Assembly (NCBI GenBank): GCA_025024175.1
Contig: QCXZ01000042.1
Span: 10,433,501-10,497,500, forward strand
Source of the DNA: Rhyzopertha dominica
Taxonomy: Eukaryota; Arthropoda; Insecta; Coleoptera; Bostrichidae
DNA length: 64,000 nt
Direction: 5' to 3'
The notes below the pieces were generated by a model. It did no database searches. It was not told the DNA's origin and was given only the letters and a program-made list of their open reading frames with translations. Each line of letters starts with the position of its first letter. The first letter of the stretch is position 1. Shown here in pieces: positions 1 through 13,500 of the stretch. The position numbers and the translations under genes are program-made.

Positions 1-590
1 AATAACTTCGGGTCTGCCTTCACACTAGTCCTATACCTTTTATGACAGAAGCATGCAACAGAACACTTTTGTGGATTTAGCTGTATATTATGGTCTTTAG
101 AAAATCTTTCAATTTTGTTAAGATCCCTGTTTATATCTTCGGCAGCAAAATTTGTTTGTTTAGAATTAAATAAATAAGTGGATTTGCGTGTCATTCGCGT
201 AACAATGCGTCTTACAGAATCTTACATTATGTAAAAGATTAGCGGTATAGAAAAGAAATAAGATGGGTCCCAAAACTGAGCTCTGAAAAACACCCGAAGT
301 AATATTTGATAGATCCGAGGTCTTAGCACATAATTTAACAATTTGATATCTATCGCTTAGATAAGACTTAAAAACCTAACGGAGTTCATGTCAAACCCAA
401 AGTAAGCTAATTTAGCACACAGCAAGTTGTAATCGAGAGTATCGAAAGCATTCGAAAAGTCTAAAAGAACTAGAGAAGTGGGACGGCCACTATCTAGGGA
501 TGTAATGATGTCATCAAAGATGTTGGTTAATGTACTAACAGTACTATGGCCTTTTCTAAAACATGACTGCATATCCGATTTAAGTTTATT
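1..590 (-). pseudogene. Jockey/CR1-type non-LTR reverse transcriptase fragment
   Basis: Read leftward, the minus strand encodes the central RT palm of a Jockey/CR1-like retroelement. It starts with a QSCFRKGHSTVSTL block and an LDFSNAFD motif. A decayed GVPQGSVLGP block follows (here SGVFQSSVLGPILF), then YANDTQI where YADDTQI is expected, and the downstream LNKIERFSKDHNIQLNPQKC block. The second catalytic Asp is replaced by Asn, and a +1 frameshift lies near position 165, so it is inactive. The window edge cuts the C-terminus. Confidence 0.85.
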
Positions 591-2391
591 ATATATTGCT
601 TAACTATATGTTTGCTTTTGGATAAAGAGAATCTTCGAAAGATGATGCTTATTGGCCGTAAGTTACTATACCGCTTTGGAGAGCTAATTTTAGGTAGAGG
701 TAAAGAAAGAAGATTTTTTTGATGGGCAGGTCAGGCTAGTAGAAGGGTGCAAAAATAATTTAAAAATCAAGATAGGATTTACTCTCCCCCTTGAGTTAAA
801 CTCGTCATACTTCAGCATTTTTTCCAAACCTGAACATAATTGGAGATATTAGTGGGTGCAAAATTTGGGACAACCCATATAATGAAAAACAATAAACATA
901 CTGTTCTGGTTCGTGTGCTTTAGACAAAAATGACTTCTAACTTCTCAAATTATGTTCCGATCGTTTTGAATGAATCCCACAAACATGTATTCCGCGTTGA
1001 TAGACACGTTATTCAACCTCCACTTGTCAAAGCCACATTTCCATTTAAGCAAATAACCACGACGAAGTGAATAAGCGTGAAATGTATGCGTTTCACACCG
1101 GCACTTGACGGCTTCAGTGATATTGAATGTTCAAAACAAGGAGGTGTTATTGATTTACATCATTTCTATTTTCGCGGATGCAGTAACTTTACTTTGACCT
1201 TAAGGCGTCAAAGTGGGCGTAACCGGTCGCATAAAGTACTTAAGCGATTTAAGTATAAGTCAGATTGTCGTTTTGGACGGTGGTAATGGCAGGGCGTCTT
1301 ATAAATTGGAGTGAATCATTTGCCTTACGCAATGGAGACAAATTTATGTTAAGTAGCACAGTTTGTCACGACTAATACTACGGATTCATTAATTAACGGT
1401 TTGTTAATTTTCTACGAGTTTGTTGCAAATGATTTTATAGCTGCATGCAATTTTAATATAAATTACTCAAAGTAATGCAACCTTTTAGATGTTTTCACTT
1501 CTTCATGTCAATTTTTAGTGTAGGATTTTTTACATTAGTCGCAAAAATAAAGTCAATTTACGAATGCTGAAAATATTTAAAACCTTGTTAAAATGTCTGG
1601 AAATCGCGCAAAATAAAATTAAGTACTTATGTATTTATTATGTTTTCCTTTTCAAATTAAAGACTTGTTTGGCAGATTTCTGTAAATATGGCTTCATTGG
1701 AGTTTGACCACGGCAATACAAGAACCTTGAAACCGAGTGGACGTACACAGGGTTATCATTTGCAAGTCGTTAATTTAAATATTACACGTACATCTAATAT
1801 TGTGTTTCCTTAACATTCATCGATGTCAATTAAACTTAAACTTAGGTATATTATAGCTCATCTTTTCGCAAAGAAAATAGCGAAAAAACAAGCCAGTTAT
1901 TTTTAAAACGTTCATTTTTGGTGAGTTTAATAATAGCTACCGGTGTAAGTACTTAGTCATCTAGAAAATATTTATAAAACTGTCGGTACTTAGGAGATGA
2001 AAGTTTCTGTAATTTTTTGCTTCTCTAGACATCGGGGCGATACAGTTTTAGCTACAGATGATGGATTGAGCGATACGTTCTTCAAGCTGTGACACGTGTA
2101 ATAACCAAATTTTTGTGTAAAAGTCAAGAACCCTTAGAACACGTGCGTTGCTGGTAAAGGACGTGTGTGCATAAGTTACCTATAAGCGGAAAAGGGCGTT
2201 TATAATTTCATAAAATCTACATAGTGTTTTGTCGGTTTCTATAAGAATAAAGGTATTTTATTATTACCGATATTTTACGTAATCGAAATAAATATGTTTA
2301 GCCACATTTTTCATGTCCCTGTTGAAAGAGTCGTGGCAACACTTGTTTCTGAATATTAGGTTTTGTCATGTAAATTTACTGATTCTATTCG

Positions 2392-2428
2392 AATAAAAGT
2401 ACTTGGTTGTTCCACAGAATTTAGTAAT
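2392..2428 (+). repeat. Left arm of 37-bp inverted repeat
   Basis: The sequence begins AATAAAAGTACTTGGTTGTT and is matched at 35 of 37 positions by the reverse complement of 3832-3868. DNA between the arms (~1.4 kb) is not coding and is not itself symmetrical. Confidence 0.8.
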
Positions 2429-3831
2429 CTTGCTGAATTAATAGATTCAAGACAGAATAATTATGATCAGTTGAGAAACTTATATATACATCATTTAGTT
2501 AAAAGAGAGAATGATATAAAATTGCTTTATCATTAGTGACTAGTTCTTTATTGCCTAGAGCATTTTTTGTTTTCCAGTTGTTCAAAAATATTTAATTTCT
2601 AATACTACAGTGGTGTAATAATTTGATACACACGTGATTTATTTCTATAATGTTTTACGAATACTTTAGAAACAGGCTGGTTATTTGTAGGTTTTTTAGG
2701 ATCATTAATTCGCGTTTCCAACCTTCTATCATTTTACCTTACATAATATATAAATGTTAACTTTACAGTAAAACGTTCTAAACAAAGTTTTTTTGCCAAT
2801 ATTAAATTTCATTTCGTAGCCTACTTTTGTGTATTAACACATTTCCGTGACAGTCTACTCTTTTTTTTGTTTTTTTTATAGCAACTAAACAATTTTTTGC
2901 GGATTTGTATTGTTTTTATCCTTGAAATGACCTGGTGTTATTTATGAATGGTTTGATAACATTTTTTTAAATCTAGAGGGTATCTACTTTTTTAACGACT
3001 AAATTCGAAAATTTTAGGCATTTATCAGCTTCTAATTCTAGAGTAAACTGTATCTTAGGATTCAAAGAAAGTATACAGGAAATATCATCATCGTAACTAT
3101 ATTAAACTACTACCTGTCCATCCGAATTCCGTGTTATTGGTTTATTAAAATTTTGAGCCAATAATCTTTTAGAACATTTTTTTAAATTCTGATTTAAAAG
3201 TTGTATTTATTTATTATTATATTTATTAGAAGATAAAAATGCATTTAATGTCAAATAAAATTATTTGGCGAATTGAATGAATTTCAAATTTTGAATTTTG
3301 TTGATAGTTTATAGGAGAAACGATAATATATTATTAATAATAAGTTACGTAGGAAACTATTGGTCCTATTGTTTTAGGTAAGCCATACAAAATAGAAGAA
3401 CTAGAGTACAATGATTGTATTCCAGTTTTTGAGAATTTTGAGATTTTGACTACGTGATTTTGAAAGTATTTAGTTGATTCTCATACTACCTTTTTAATTC
3501 TATTGGTCCTGAATATAGAGCGGAGGTGTATTCATTTTTATTCAAAATTGAGGCAGCATTTTCCTTATCTGCTTTACAAATGACCATGTGGTGAAATTAA
3601 TTATGCTTTTGATGTCTTAAAGTTTCAATTCCTATACAGCACATTTACTAAACTACTAATTTAATTCAATTTAAAACAACTGTAAATCTTTCACGGACGA
3701 TTCACAAAAATTGTAGGTAGAACACAGTTTTATCCACTAAAAACACTAAAAGCACTGTGAGCTTCACCTTTTTCTTTACTCAGCTGTTTATATTATAGTT
3801 TACCTCGCTTTTTGAAACAGTTTTGTAAGTT

Positions 3832-3868
3832 ATTGCTAAATTCTGTGAAACAACCAAGTACTTTTATT
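3832..3868 (-). repeat. Right arm of 37-bp inverted repeat
   Basis: Inverted partner of 2392-2428 with two mismatches. Homology stops abruptly on both sides. It may be a foldback terminus or two insertions of one short repeat. Confidence 0.8.
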
Positions 3869-5139
3869 TGACTTACATTATTGTACGTCTTGCCGTACCA
3901 AACTTGGGAAACTTATGCACGTATTCATAGTTAAACCACCTTCTCTGCAACTTTTCCAAAAGTTGTTACCACCTGCCACCCCATCGCACGGCAAGACTAC
4001 ATACACCTGGCGTTCTCAAACCGGTATTCTCTTTTTTAAGGCACGCTTCGGTGATTTAGCTGATTTATCTTAATGTTCCTGCTGCATCCATTTTCGCGTA
4101 TTATCGTTTTAGAGCACGTTCCCACTACCGTGCCATGTATTTATCGCGTTTAGAGCCATTTGAAGAGCAATGAATAACGTAAGAGGTATTTTATCGTCCA
4201 ATTTACACATTTCTGTAGAGCAGCGATATTAGCTCTTGGTAATGGGATTTGTTAGCATGTAGCGTTCTTCGGAAAAATAAAGCGACGTTTCAGAGGGTTT
4301 ATCATTATTTGTGAAATTTGAAAATTCTTGTAGTTTTCTAATTTTTAATCATACGTTTTATATAAAACAGCAAATTGAAGTATCAAGTCTCCGTAAGTTT
4401 GACTTGGATACGTCTATCCTTTCATAGCTGATATCTTAATAACTTAAACTCTTAGGGACGTGAATAAGCAGCAAACGAAAAGACGAAATGTTGTTGTAGG
4501 ACTGTCTTTTAAAGCATTTTGCATATTATTTTAATAACATAGTAAAATCGAGTTATACCTGTAAGTCAGCAAAACAGATCTACTTCAGAGGCGATAGGAG
4601 CTTTTTTTAAGTGAAAACAATTTTCCTTTTATTATAAAATTGTTGCAATTAAATAACGTAATTGATGAGCGGCGTGGATACAAATTTACCTAGATTTTTT
4701 GTGGCGCCACCTGGTGTTAGCTTCGCCTTTTGATAAAGTATAGGTCTTCCTTTATTTCCCACCAGCTGCATTGACAAGATTTCTTAATTGCTTATACCAG
4801 CTAGCTTACGTTGATTAAAACAAGTGACTTTCTTTTAACTCTTGTAGGCTCACCAACGGCTTGAGCTGAACTAACACCGTTAAATAAATCTATGAAGCAT
4901 AAACATTGAAATCACCAAAACAGAACATCTAGGTCATCTAAAGTTCTAAGTTTTTACACTATTTTCAGTTATCTTCGTCTTTTTGGAGGTACATCCCTGA
5001 TTTATTTCGACAAAAAAAATTCCTAAAATCAATTTTATATCGCACTGAATGAAGTAATGCACCCCAGATATATTGAATAACGCGTAAAATCAAAACATAT
5101 GTAACGTAGTTATCCACGAATTACTTTCACACAAACTTA

Positions 5140-5290
5140 GGAAGTACTTGGAAGAAGGAACAGTGTGGTGTGTGCCAGGGATCTGATTTTGGTCCACTGA
5201 TATTTCTTATTTTAATGAACGATGCTGGCAACACGGTTACACATTATTTTTCTTCTAAAGTATTCGTTTTTGTACAATCTGCTTTGTCAT
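5140..5290 (+). pseudogene. Non-LTR reverse transcriptase palm fragment
   Basis: The plus strand reads GVCQGSDFGPLIFLILMND in one frame from 5167, a clear relic of the GVPQGS-x-LGPLLF-x-xYIND block of Jockey/CR1 reverse transcriptases. A stop follows within 20 codons and no flanking domain survives. Confidence 0.75.
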
Positions 5291-7490
5291 AACTTTTTCA
5301 GCTTTTACATCTTAAGCGTAGTTTTAGTTTCCAGGCAAACTTTTGCTTGTAGACTTCGGTATCGGTAAAAGTATCGTGCTCGACGTAAAATTAATTTTAT
5401 TTCGTACCTGTCCAACCACCACCTTATTAATATTTACCACGTTAACTCATGTTACTGTCAAAACACGACCATAAATTTCCTTCCTCCGTAGGTAACTCGC
5501 ATATTTTGCGCAATTTACAATCGCCAGTCCGTTGAGTAACGATTCGGTCATCGACGAGAAACAGAAGCCAATAAAGATGCCGCCATAAAAGGTACTGACT
5601 TCTGTGCCACGGAATTTACAACTGTTTCAGCTAGGTATTATGAGCATTGAGTCGTTTGTGACACGCATTGAAATGTCTGTCATTTTTGTTGGTTATTTAA
5701 GCAACCTTAAATTTCACTGTATACGTTTTTTTTGTGGTCATTGTTATTTTCGTGAGCGACTGCTATGACTTTGTAGCATTATTTTTCTTTTAATTTTAAA
5801 ATTCATGATTATGTACTTGTCAAGTATTGTTGTTTTGTGCAGAAGGTAATAAATTTCGGTTCTTTTTTATGGCTACTCTTGTATTCGTNAGCGACTACCA
5901 GGCTTCACTATTTCACGAAATTTTTGTACTATTTTTTTTAGTTACAGGTTTCAAAAGTACGTGTCAAATGTTGTCGTTTTGTCGAAAAAGTAATAAAATT
6001 TGAGAATTTAGGTATTCTGCTTCCAAGTATGTTCATTTTAAAGCAAGACCTTTAAGTGTAATAGCGTAGAACTTGTAAGTAGAAATTATACTAAATCGCG
6101 CTCAAGAGCACTAAAAATTACACTTTTTTTAAGAATCTGTTTAGAATATTCTCGCTTTTTTCGTAGGTCACATAATAATTTTCAGAAACAGATAACGTAC
6201 TGAATAAGTTGTATAGCTAACAACAAAGGATTTTAGCGATACTTTGCAAATACAAAAAATCTTGTTAATTTGTTTACTGTTTAAAAAAACGCGATGAGAT
6301 AAAAACCATAAAACACTGGCTAATTCATCTAAACAAAGCCAGTTTTTGTAAAAAACAATTACAGTTGTTACGACCTAGACAAATGACGATTGTTGCACGT
6401 CCTTATCTGCCGGGTTAAGTGGTCTTTTAATAATTATTATTAATTTGATTTGTACCAAACGTTTGTCTGTTTTCTCGTTGAAAAAAACAACTGATTACAC
6501 TAAATAAATGAACCGAAATTTATTAAACTAGCAGTAACGCAAAACCTCATTCGGTAAGAGTGAGAAGTAAAGAAATTGCTTTGTTGCTAAGAAAATTGTT
6601 GTAGCGATATAAAATATAGCCGTTTTTATTGAGTTTCCCCGTGCAATAAAGCTTTGCACATAACAAAACATCAATAAAACAAATGTTTAAAGGCTTCATT
6701 ATACCGACACAGTTTACACCGCCTCCAGAACCATAACTCTCTTTACGATTCTTCGCAATCTTGTTGAAAGCCCCACGGGAGCTGCGAAACTATAATTAGG
6801 GCAGTTTAGTGCAGTGGTTTTTGGAAAAGTGCCATTGCAGCCGGCTTGATCAAATGTTATTTTTTTATTTGGCTACCGGATTATTGTTACCACGTGATTC
6901 TCGCACCCAGGTAGTCGTGGGATTTAATGTTGTTAGGTAGTGTAAAAATAGTGTCCGCATACCTCTTTTTTGCGGTTGAATCTCATTTGTTTATTAAAGT
7001 AACACCACTGGCATCCTTTTTGAACTTGACGCAGTTGGCCTACCTGTATTCATAGCCTGAAATATCACGGTACTGTTGTAGAGCATGTGGCCAGATTTCG
7101 ATTATAAATAATTATACAAATTACTTCGTGTTACTGTTTACTTCCTTCTATGAACGCTACTTACGTCATGGACTGTGAACTCTATTTGTTACATACATAA
7201 ACAACGATAAACTCGGTTGTTAATGTTGGAAAATAAATTTCAGTTTCCGAAATTTTCGCCTTGACTTGATTCTGTCGATATACCCCAGTATGCTATTAAA
7301 ATAAATTTGTTGCAATTAGTAGGATTAGTAGGATAAAACAAAAACTACATAACTAAATCAACTAAGTCCAGTACTTTCAAAGTATATTTGAATATAACTG
7401 GATTTGTTACGAATGAACTGGAGCACAGTATATTTATATATGTTTAACGCAATCCTATTGTTTGTGTACCGTTTGTTCTGATTGAATTCT
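5291..7490. other. AT-rich non-genic DNA
   Basis: Apart from the two-copy repeat at 5740-6010, nothing recognisable is visible. The base at 5889 is N. Confidence 0.5.
5740..6010. repeat. Diverged two-copy tandem duplication (~140 bp unit)
   Basis: Unit 1 (about 5745-5870) and unit 2 (about 5872-6008) share, in the same order, a TTCGTGAGCGACT-like start, a T-rich middle and a GTACTTGTCAAGTATTGTTG-like block followed by GTAATAAA. Spacing between matching blocks is 136-144 bp. Divergence is high, so the duplication is old. Confidence 0.6.
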
Positions 7491-7665
7491 CTTGGAGAAA
7501 CAAGCAGCTCTGTAAAGATTGAACTATATAGTAGTAATAAACAACAGTTCGCTTACATATATACGGGACCTCAGAAATTCATTGATAATTAAAAGNAACA
7601 GCANCGGCCCTAGGTTGGACTCTTGAGGAACATATGCCTACTTTGGACCTGTATCTGCTATAACT
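7490..7665 (-). pseudogene. Non-LTR reverse transcriptase palm fragment
   Basis: The minus strand reads VPQESNLGPxLxLLIINEFL, a decayed GVPQGS-LGPLLFLLYIND motif. Two N bases (7596, 7604) fall inside it. It cannot belong to the same copy as the RT C-terminus at 8.7-9.3 kb: on this strand it lies downstream of that C-terminus. Confidence 0.75.
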
Positions 7666-7689
7666 GACAAAAGACAGAAGCTAACTAAC

Positions 7690-8700
7690 TAACAGATTTG
7701 TAAGTATAGGTGGAACATGCGGAGGAAGAAAATGAATATACGTAAATTCTATCTTTCGATTTTAAACATAATATTCGCTGATCCCATTTGTGTACTATCG
7801 ATTGTTTTACAAGAGACTTTCACCCAGGAGACTCAAAATTTGAACTCGATCCCTTCTAGATTGAAACATTCAATTCCGCATGCTTAAAACAAAAATATCT
7901 TAATTAAGAAAGCAAATATTCAATAAAGGTTTGAAATTTAATTTACCGGTAGAAATCTTAGCTTGTATTCCTATAAATACTTTATTATAGACATGTGAGA
8001 ATTAAAATATGATTAATAACAAAATTTTGGAAAACAGAAAATCATGACATCGTTACAAGTATAAGTTACATGTTTCAAACACAAATACTTAAAATATGGT
8101 TTCTTTCTAAAATTCATAAACGAGGTTAATGCGAGAGACCTTTTGTTTAAGGTATTAACATTAGATTGGAAGGGTGAGTCTCATTTGATGCTGCATTTGA
8201 TGATGAGTAACTACTCGTTATTAACAATAACGGATTTTCTAAATTTAATATATTAAATTAAAATGCCCATGGGTGCCACTGAACTGTTTTTACATTACCA
8301 AAACCTTTTCGATCAACACGAAGTGATTGCCGCGGGAAACAAGTTTTCCTTATTTCTGGCAAAATGTTTGGGTCGATTTGAAACAGATTTTAAAAAAGTA
8401 AATCAGTATTTCCCTCGCATATTGCTGAATTACGTCGATAACTTTTTTGAAAGCTTAAATTTTCATATCGTGGTCATTAGTTTTACAATGGAATGAAGTT
8501 TATAAAGAGATTCGTAAGTACCAAATTTACTGTCGTTAAAGCTGAGAGAAGCACGATAATAATAATAATACTCGTTATTGTCCAATAGTGTACACCAATT
8601 ATAGGACAAACAAACAGTATGAAATTACCTTACAAAGCAAATCCCACTCAATAACTGCCTACGTTTCCATAGCAATTAAAATTATTGCACATGAGATTCA
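7690..8700. other. Non-genic DNA
   Basis: No recognised gene. A 77-codon frame at 8263-8496 (+) has no recognised motif and is treated as chance. Confidence 0.4.
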
Positions 8701-9320
8701 CGGCAGCCCTCAGAATACAACCCTAACCCACAGTACAATAGAAATGCGGTGTATGTCTGCTAAAAATCGCGGAATACAGAAATTAATTTTAGACAGCAGC
8801 AAAGAACAATCAATGTTATTATGTAATAGATCATAAAGAAATGATATGCTTATTTTAACTCTTCTGAGCAAAGGAGCTTCGAAATCAAACATATTTATTA
8901 TAGCATCATGCTCAAACCATTCTCAGGGTATACACAACCGTATCTATACCCTTTCCAACGCCTGTATATAACAATTATAAATTGGATAGTAGATCAGTGC
9001 TCCATACTCAATTTAGATCGCACAAGTGCAACAAAAAGAGATTTCAAAGCAAAAATATTACTAAAATTCTTGGTGTTATACGAATATATACGAATAACAA
9101 ATCCTAACGTTTTATAACACTCCGAGACCAGAGCAGTAATATGATCACTAAATGCACATGAAGCATCTCACACTATACCTAAGTCTTTTACAGATTCTAC
9201 TCTTGTGAAGATTCATATTCATACACTAATGGAGTTTTCTTATGGGTGTAGGAAATTACCTTGCATTTAAAAACATTCAATTTTAGATTGTTACTTACAC
9301 ACCACGTATATAAATGACAT
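8700..9320 (-). pseudogene. Jockey/CR1-type RT C-terminal part, frameshifted
   Basis: On the minus strand, in order from 9320 down: SNNLKLNVFKCKVISYTHK, the CYKTLGFVIR/IFALKSLFVALVRSKL thumb region, EYGALIYYPIYNCYIQALE, and the terminal SFLYDLLHNNIDC helix with INFCIPR. This is the standard order of the RT thumb and C-terminal tail of insect Jockey/CR1 elements. At least one frameshift (near 9018) and stops disable it. Confidence 0.85.
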
Positions 9321-9339
9321 GATGCCATTATGATGTGTT

Positions 9340-9600
9340 CTAAAAAAATTTAATAATTTTTGAAGACATTTTCGCGTATATATTCGTAGTGTTCTCAATA
9401 TCATCTGTATAAAAACCATTATTTCCTTTCATTTCCGCGTTCGCCCAAGTAAAATACTTTTCATCGTCCATAACAATCAGTTTGTTGTTTGCAAAGTGAA
9501 CTGTCCGTAGGATTCGACAACATCGCGGTATCCTTTGTAGCTGAGCATTCGTATATTTAGGACATTTTTGTCTTTTACGAAATTTCAAACCATTTCTAAC
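9340..9600 (-). pseudogene. Tc1/mariner-superfamily transposase fragment (first catalytic Asp)
   Basis: An 82-codon open frame contains KCPKYTNAQLQRIPRCCRIL followed by LIVMDDEKYFTWANAEM and GFYTDDIENT. This is the segment around the first catalytic aspartate (MDDEKYFT) of insect Tc1/mariner relatives. No N- or C-terminal part is joined to it, so it is a truncated copy abutting the RT relic. Confidence 0.8.
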
Positions 9601-9899
9601 AATCTAATCTGCAAGTATAGAACATCAACGAGTTGTATAAAATTTTAAGATACGAGGAGGCTATTGCATTCTATGAAGCCCTAACAGGTGTATGTAGCTA
9701 CGACATTGGCAAACTTTGGGTTCTTTATACATTGTTTAAATTTGTGCTACTTTTATTACTAGTTTTTATTGCATTTAAGTATCTTTAAATTGTAACTTAA
9801 TCCTCACAGGCAAACTAAAGACATTGCTTAAAAACAACTTTATTTTCAAGGAATCTTTTATATTTATATGTAATTCTGCATTGAATATTCTTTCATTGA

Positions 9900-10384
9900 C
9901 ACAAATCCTCTAGGACTTCAACATTTCATCGCGTACAACAAGCCAATTCGCTAATCATCTCATCACTCCCGGTATAACACCCGTGTCAGCGATCAATCAT
10001 CGGCCTGTCCGGTGCCGACGACCTTTTATCAAACACGAAAACTAGGCATCTCATAAATTAATTATCGTCCGATTGATCGCCCATGCCTACTACCTATCCG
10101 ATGTAAATGAAGTCGCGTGGTCCCCAGCAGCATGTTTCTCTATTATTACAACCTTCGCCGTCTCATCGCGGCACGGCATTACCCAGTTCTCGTGAAGACT
10201 TTGGCATGAGCGTAAGCGTAGAGCCGGTCCGTTCGGTAAAAACTCGACTAGACTGTGTGTCGTGAAGAAGGGGATTACAGGGTCGTGGATAGGGCCTAAA
10301 GGAGGAATTCTCGATCTAATTTCCGTTCTGTTACGTCAACCCGAGTGGTTAACATCAGTTCTGTGATTACGTTTCGATATCGTC
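9900..10384 (+). promoter_or_regulatory. Likely promoter and 5' UTR of the Limpet transcript
   Basis: Base composition changes here to a GC-richer, more complex stretch (about 9950-10384) directly before the Limpet first coding exon. An initiator-like TCAGTT lies at 10355-10360, but other start sites are equally possible. Assigned by position and composition only. Confidence 0.4.
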
Positions 10385-10586
10385 ATGGCCGGAGTGTTGA
10401 GTGACCAGTTCAAGACGCGGTTGAACCTGCAGACGAAGACTGTGGGTGAGGACAGGATAAAGAAGGCTAAAGAAAGGAATGAGGACATAGCCATCCTGTC
10501 AATGGAACTGCCTGGCGAACAGAGATCATTCAGGTGCGCCTTGGGCGAAGATTGCAGGCTGGGGGAACCAAATAAGCTACCTCTAG
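10385..10586 (+). CDS. Lmpt: Alternative first coding exon of Limpet
   Basis: ATG at 10385 opens 67 codons plus one base, ending CTA-G before the donor GTGTGT at 10587. The extra G completes a Gly codon with GC at the start of the 24511 exon, giving LPLG-TKKMEYKTRQW. The leader has a lysine/arginine-rich stretch (about residues 15-35) and a CALGEDC pair near its end. That pair sits where a LIM CxxC would be, but its spacing is five residues, so the first finger is incomplete. Without splicing the frame stops two codons later. Confidence 0.75.
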
Positions 10587-13500
10587 GTGTGTAGATTCAG
10601 TTGGAATGATAAAATTTTCAAACCTTAACTGTTTCTCCTTCAGAAACACTAAGAAAAACGATAATCAGTTTGTTGATGAATTACCTATTGCTTGAGCTTC
10701 GTGTGGAATTTGACTCTTTTGAATCGCCTTGTAGTTACAATGAAATTGTCATGGGACAAATTCATTCATTCTAAAACCTAGGGGCTAAAAGAATCTGGAA
10801 AAAAAAATTAATACAGTAGGCTTATCTAATTTGACAGTTTTCTGGAACAATATTTGTTGTTTTTATTCTAATAATGTGAAGTTTAGTTTAACTAATATTA
10901 TTAAAAATGGGTAAAAGCCTTGATTTGCGAAAACGGGTGTACCAACTGCTTGCACAGATGACAAAAAGTGATTAAGCACCGCGATCTACGATTTATAGCA
11001 TTATTAATCATTACAGTAATGGAGTCCCTTTTCTGGAAATAAAGAAAAAAGTGGTAAAAACAGGTTCGGCATGTCTCAAGAAATTGTCAGAAAATGTGCG
11101 GTTTCGCGCTGTTGCGTTAGATACATAAAAAAGAAAAACAACCTTACATATTATATCCATTACATATATATCCAAGATATACCACCAAACAATTAGAAGA
11201 ATTATCTAAAAATGTCGTAAATTACGTAAGACACTATTGAAAGGTGGAAAGTTTATTGTTATACACAAAAAATAAACTACCGATAAACCCATCAACATAA
11301 TTAAACAATTTTACACAACCTTAAAATCAAAAACACCACACCAAACAAAATCACACATAATATACAGTATATCATGCAAACAATGTAACAAGCAATATAC
11401 AGGACAAACAGCACAATATTTAAAAAAAATAGAATACAACAACACAAAAATCGTAATAGTAACTACACTGCATTAAAGAAACATCAAGAACAAACAGATC
11501 ACATTTTTGACTTTGATCATTGCTACAGAATAACATAAACGAAAAAGGGAAATTCTGGAAATGACATATATTCAAAAAACACAAATAATTGTGTAAATTT
11601 TAGAACAGATATACAAGGCTGAAGCAATACCTACAACACTCTTATTTAAACCATACACGCTCTAAATCCAACACATACACATACACAACATTACGTGCAA
11701 CAAAACTCAAACAACCACATTTTCTTATTATTATTAACTGTTTATAACTTATTAGATATTAATTGTTTAGTTGCGATGGAAAAATTCTAAGGTGCATTGA
11801 AACAAAATGTAATTTTATAATTGATGTCATATTTTTTTAATTGTCAAATTAATATTGTAATAAAGATTGAGAAAGACTGAGAAAAAGAGGTCGAAACGTC
11901 TCAAAGAAGCATTTGTACTGATTATTTAATCCAGGAACCAGTACCTACAAAAATAAAAAACCATAACATGTTATACGAGAAATATTTTACTTTTACATAG
12001 CACATTATGTCAGGAAACGAGGGCTATTATATATTTAATACAGAAAACGTACCAGGCAATATAAAATTTCAAAGCGAAGGATATTTTGAAAAGAAAATTC
12101 TTTTTTTGGATACTATAACAAGGAACTCTTCTGGGCCTGTGTTGAACGCTGAAGTTTATCAACGCAAATGTTTGCCGATTGTAAAAAAAATATAAGTTTA
12201 ATTCCCACAATAACTACGTTTTCTGACCTAACTCATTACGCCAAAACTACACAAGAATGGGGTGAAGCACAAAAAATGCAAAGAGCGTAATTCCTGTCTT
12301 CTGCACTCCTTCGGCTTGTAGGTTGTTAGGTGAACTACGGATTTTAGATGATCGTGGCTCGCATTCGATTATTCCACGCCCACCAATTCAGTGATCAAGA
12401 AATCTATAATTTAACCACTTTCGCACATTAACAGCGTAATGTGGTGGACTCCAATCGTTTTGGTACAGTACCAACTCATCCAACATTCGGTTTCCTTCAA
12501 CGTCACGTTTGTGTTCTAATTGTTCTGTAATTAGAGCATTAATTCGATCTTCAACAATTCTAAATTCAAACTACATTCCACTATTCAATGAAATTTGGAC
12601 TTCTTTTGCGAATGAACAATAAGAGGAATTCATTCACTCCAGTAGATCACATTATGCATATTCATTCACACTCACATTCAAAAAGAGCGTGAATTCATTA
12701 TCGAAACAAGTATCAGATGTGGATTTACTATAATCTTTCCCGGCATAATTTCGCAGAAGTTTTTGACGAGTTCCTGGGCAGTTTTCATTTTATAGAGAAA
12801 GCATTTGTACAGTTTTGTAATTTTCCTTCCCGTAACTGTAATAATGGTAGGCAAGGAGCAGTTTGTCAGAGACTCTAAAGCAGCTCAATGTATATGACTC
12901 CAGGAAATTTGGCCCCGTCGGTCCTTTTTGTATCAACAAGGAAATTGCACTAAAGTCTTCCTCCAAAAGCTTCCATAATTGTTTTAAACGCCCTTGATAT
13001 CGCACGAGCACAGCTCTGGTCAGCACCGTAAATAAAAATTATTACTTCCCTTTCGTCAGTTGAATAAACCACTATGCAACGGTGAGTATTTTATAAACTC
13101 ACTCTAAAAAGTGAAAAAAAGCGTAAAGCAGTAGATATTTTCCAATCGCAGCAAGTGTAGCAGAGTATTTTTTATTTTTAGGCTGTAGTAAGTCCAAAGT
13201 ATTTAATTTAATAATCATCTTACTTCCTTGCCAATAACATGAGTGGTTCCATTTTAAATTTCTAAGGGGTGGGTGTTTATGCCACTAAGAGGGTATGCTT
13301 TTTCTATATATTAAAAACTTATCTCAATGCAAATAAAACTTTACCTGTTTTTGGAATTTTTTAATATGTTTCCTATAATAATTTAACCATATTATTCATT
13401 CAAGCCATCAAATCATATTAGTCAAAAATTAGAAATTATTCAAGGTGTTAAAAGTGTTGATGTCGTTAGTTCTTCTGGTCTGTGGTTTGGATGGTACATT

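Larger units (their letters stand above)
601..5130. other. AT-rich non-genic DNA
   Basis: I see no convincing coding exon, RNA gene or recognisable transposase here. Open frames are short and low-complexity. The only structure noted is the inverted repeat pair at 2392-2428 and 3832-3868. Confidence 0.5.
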
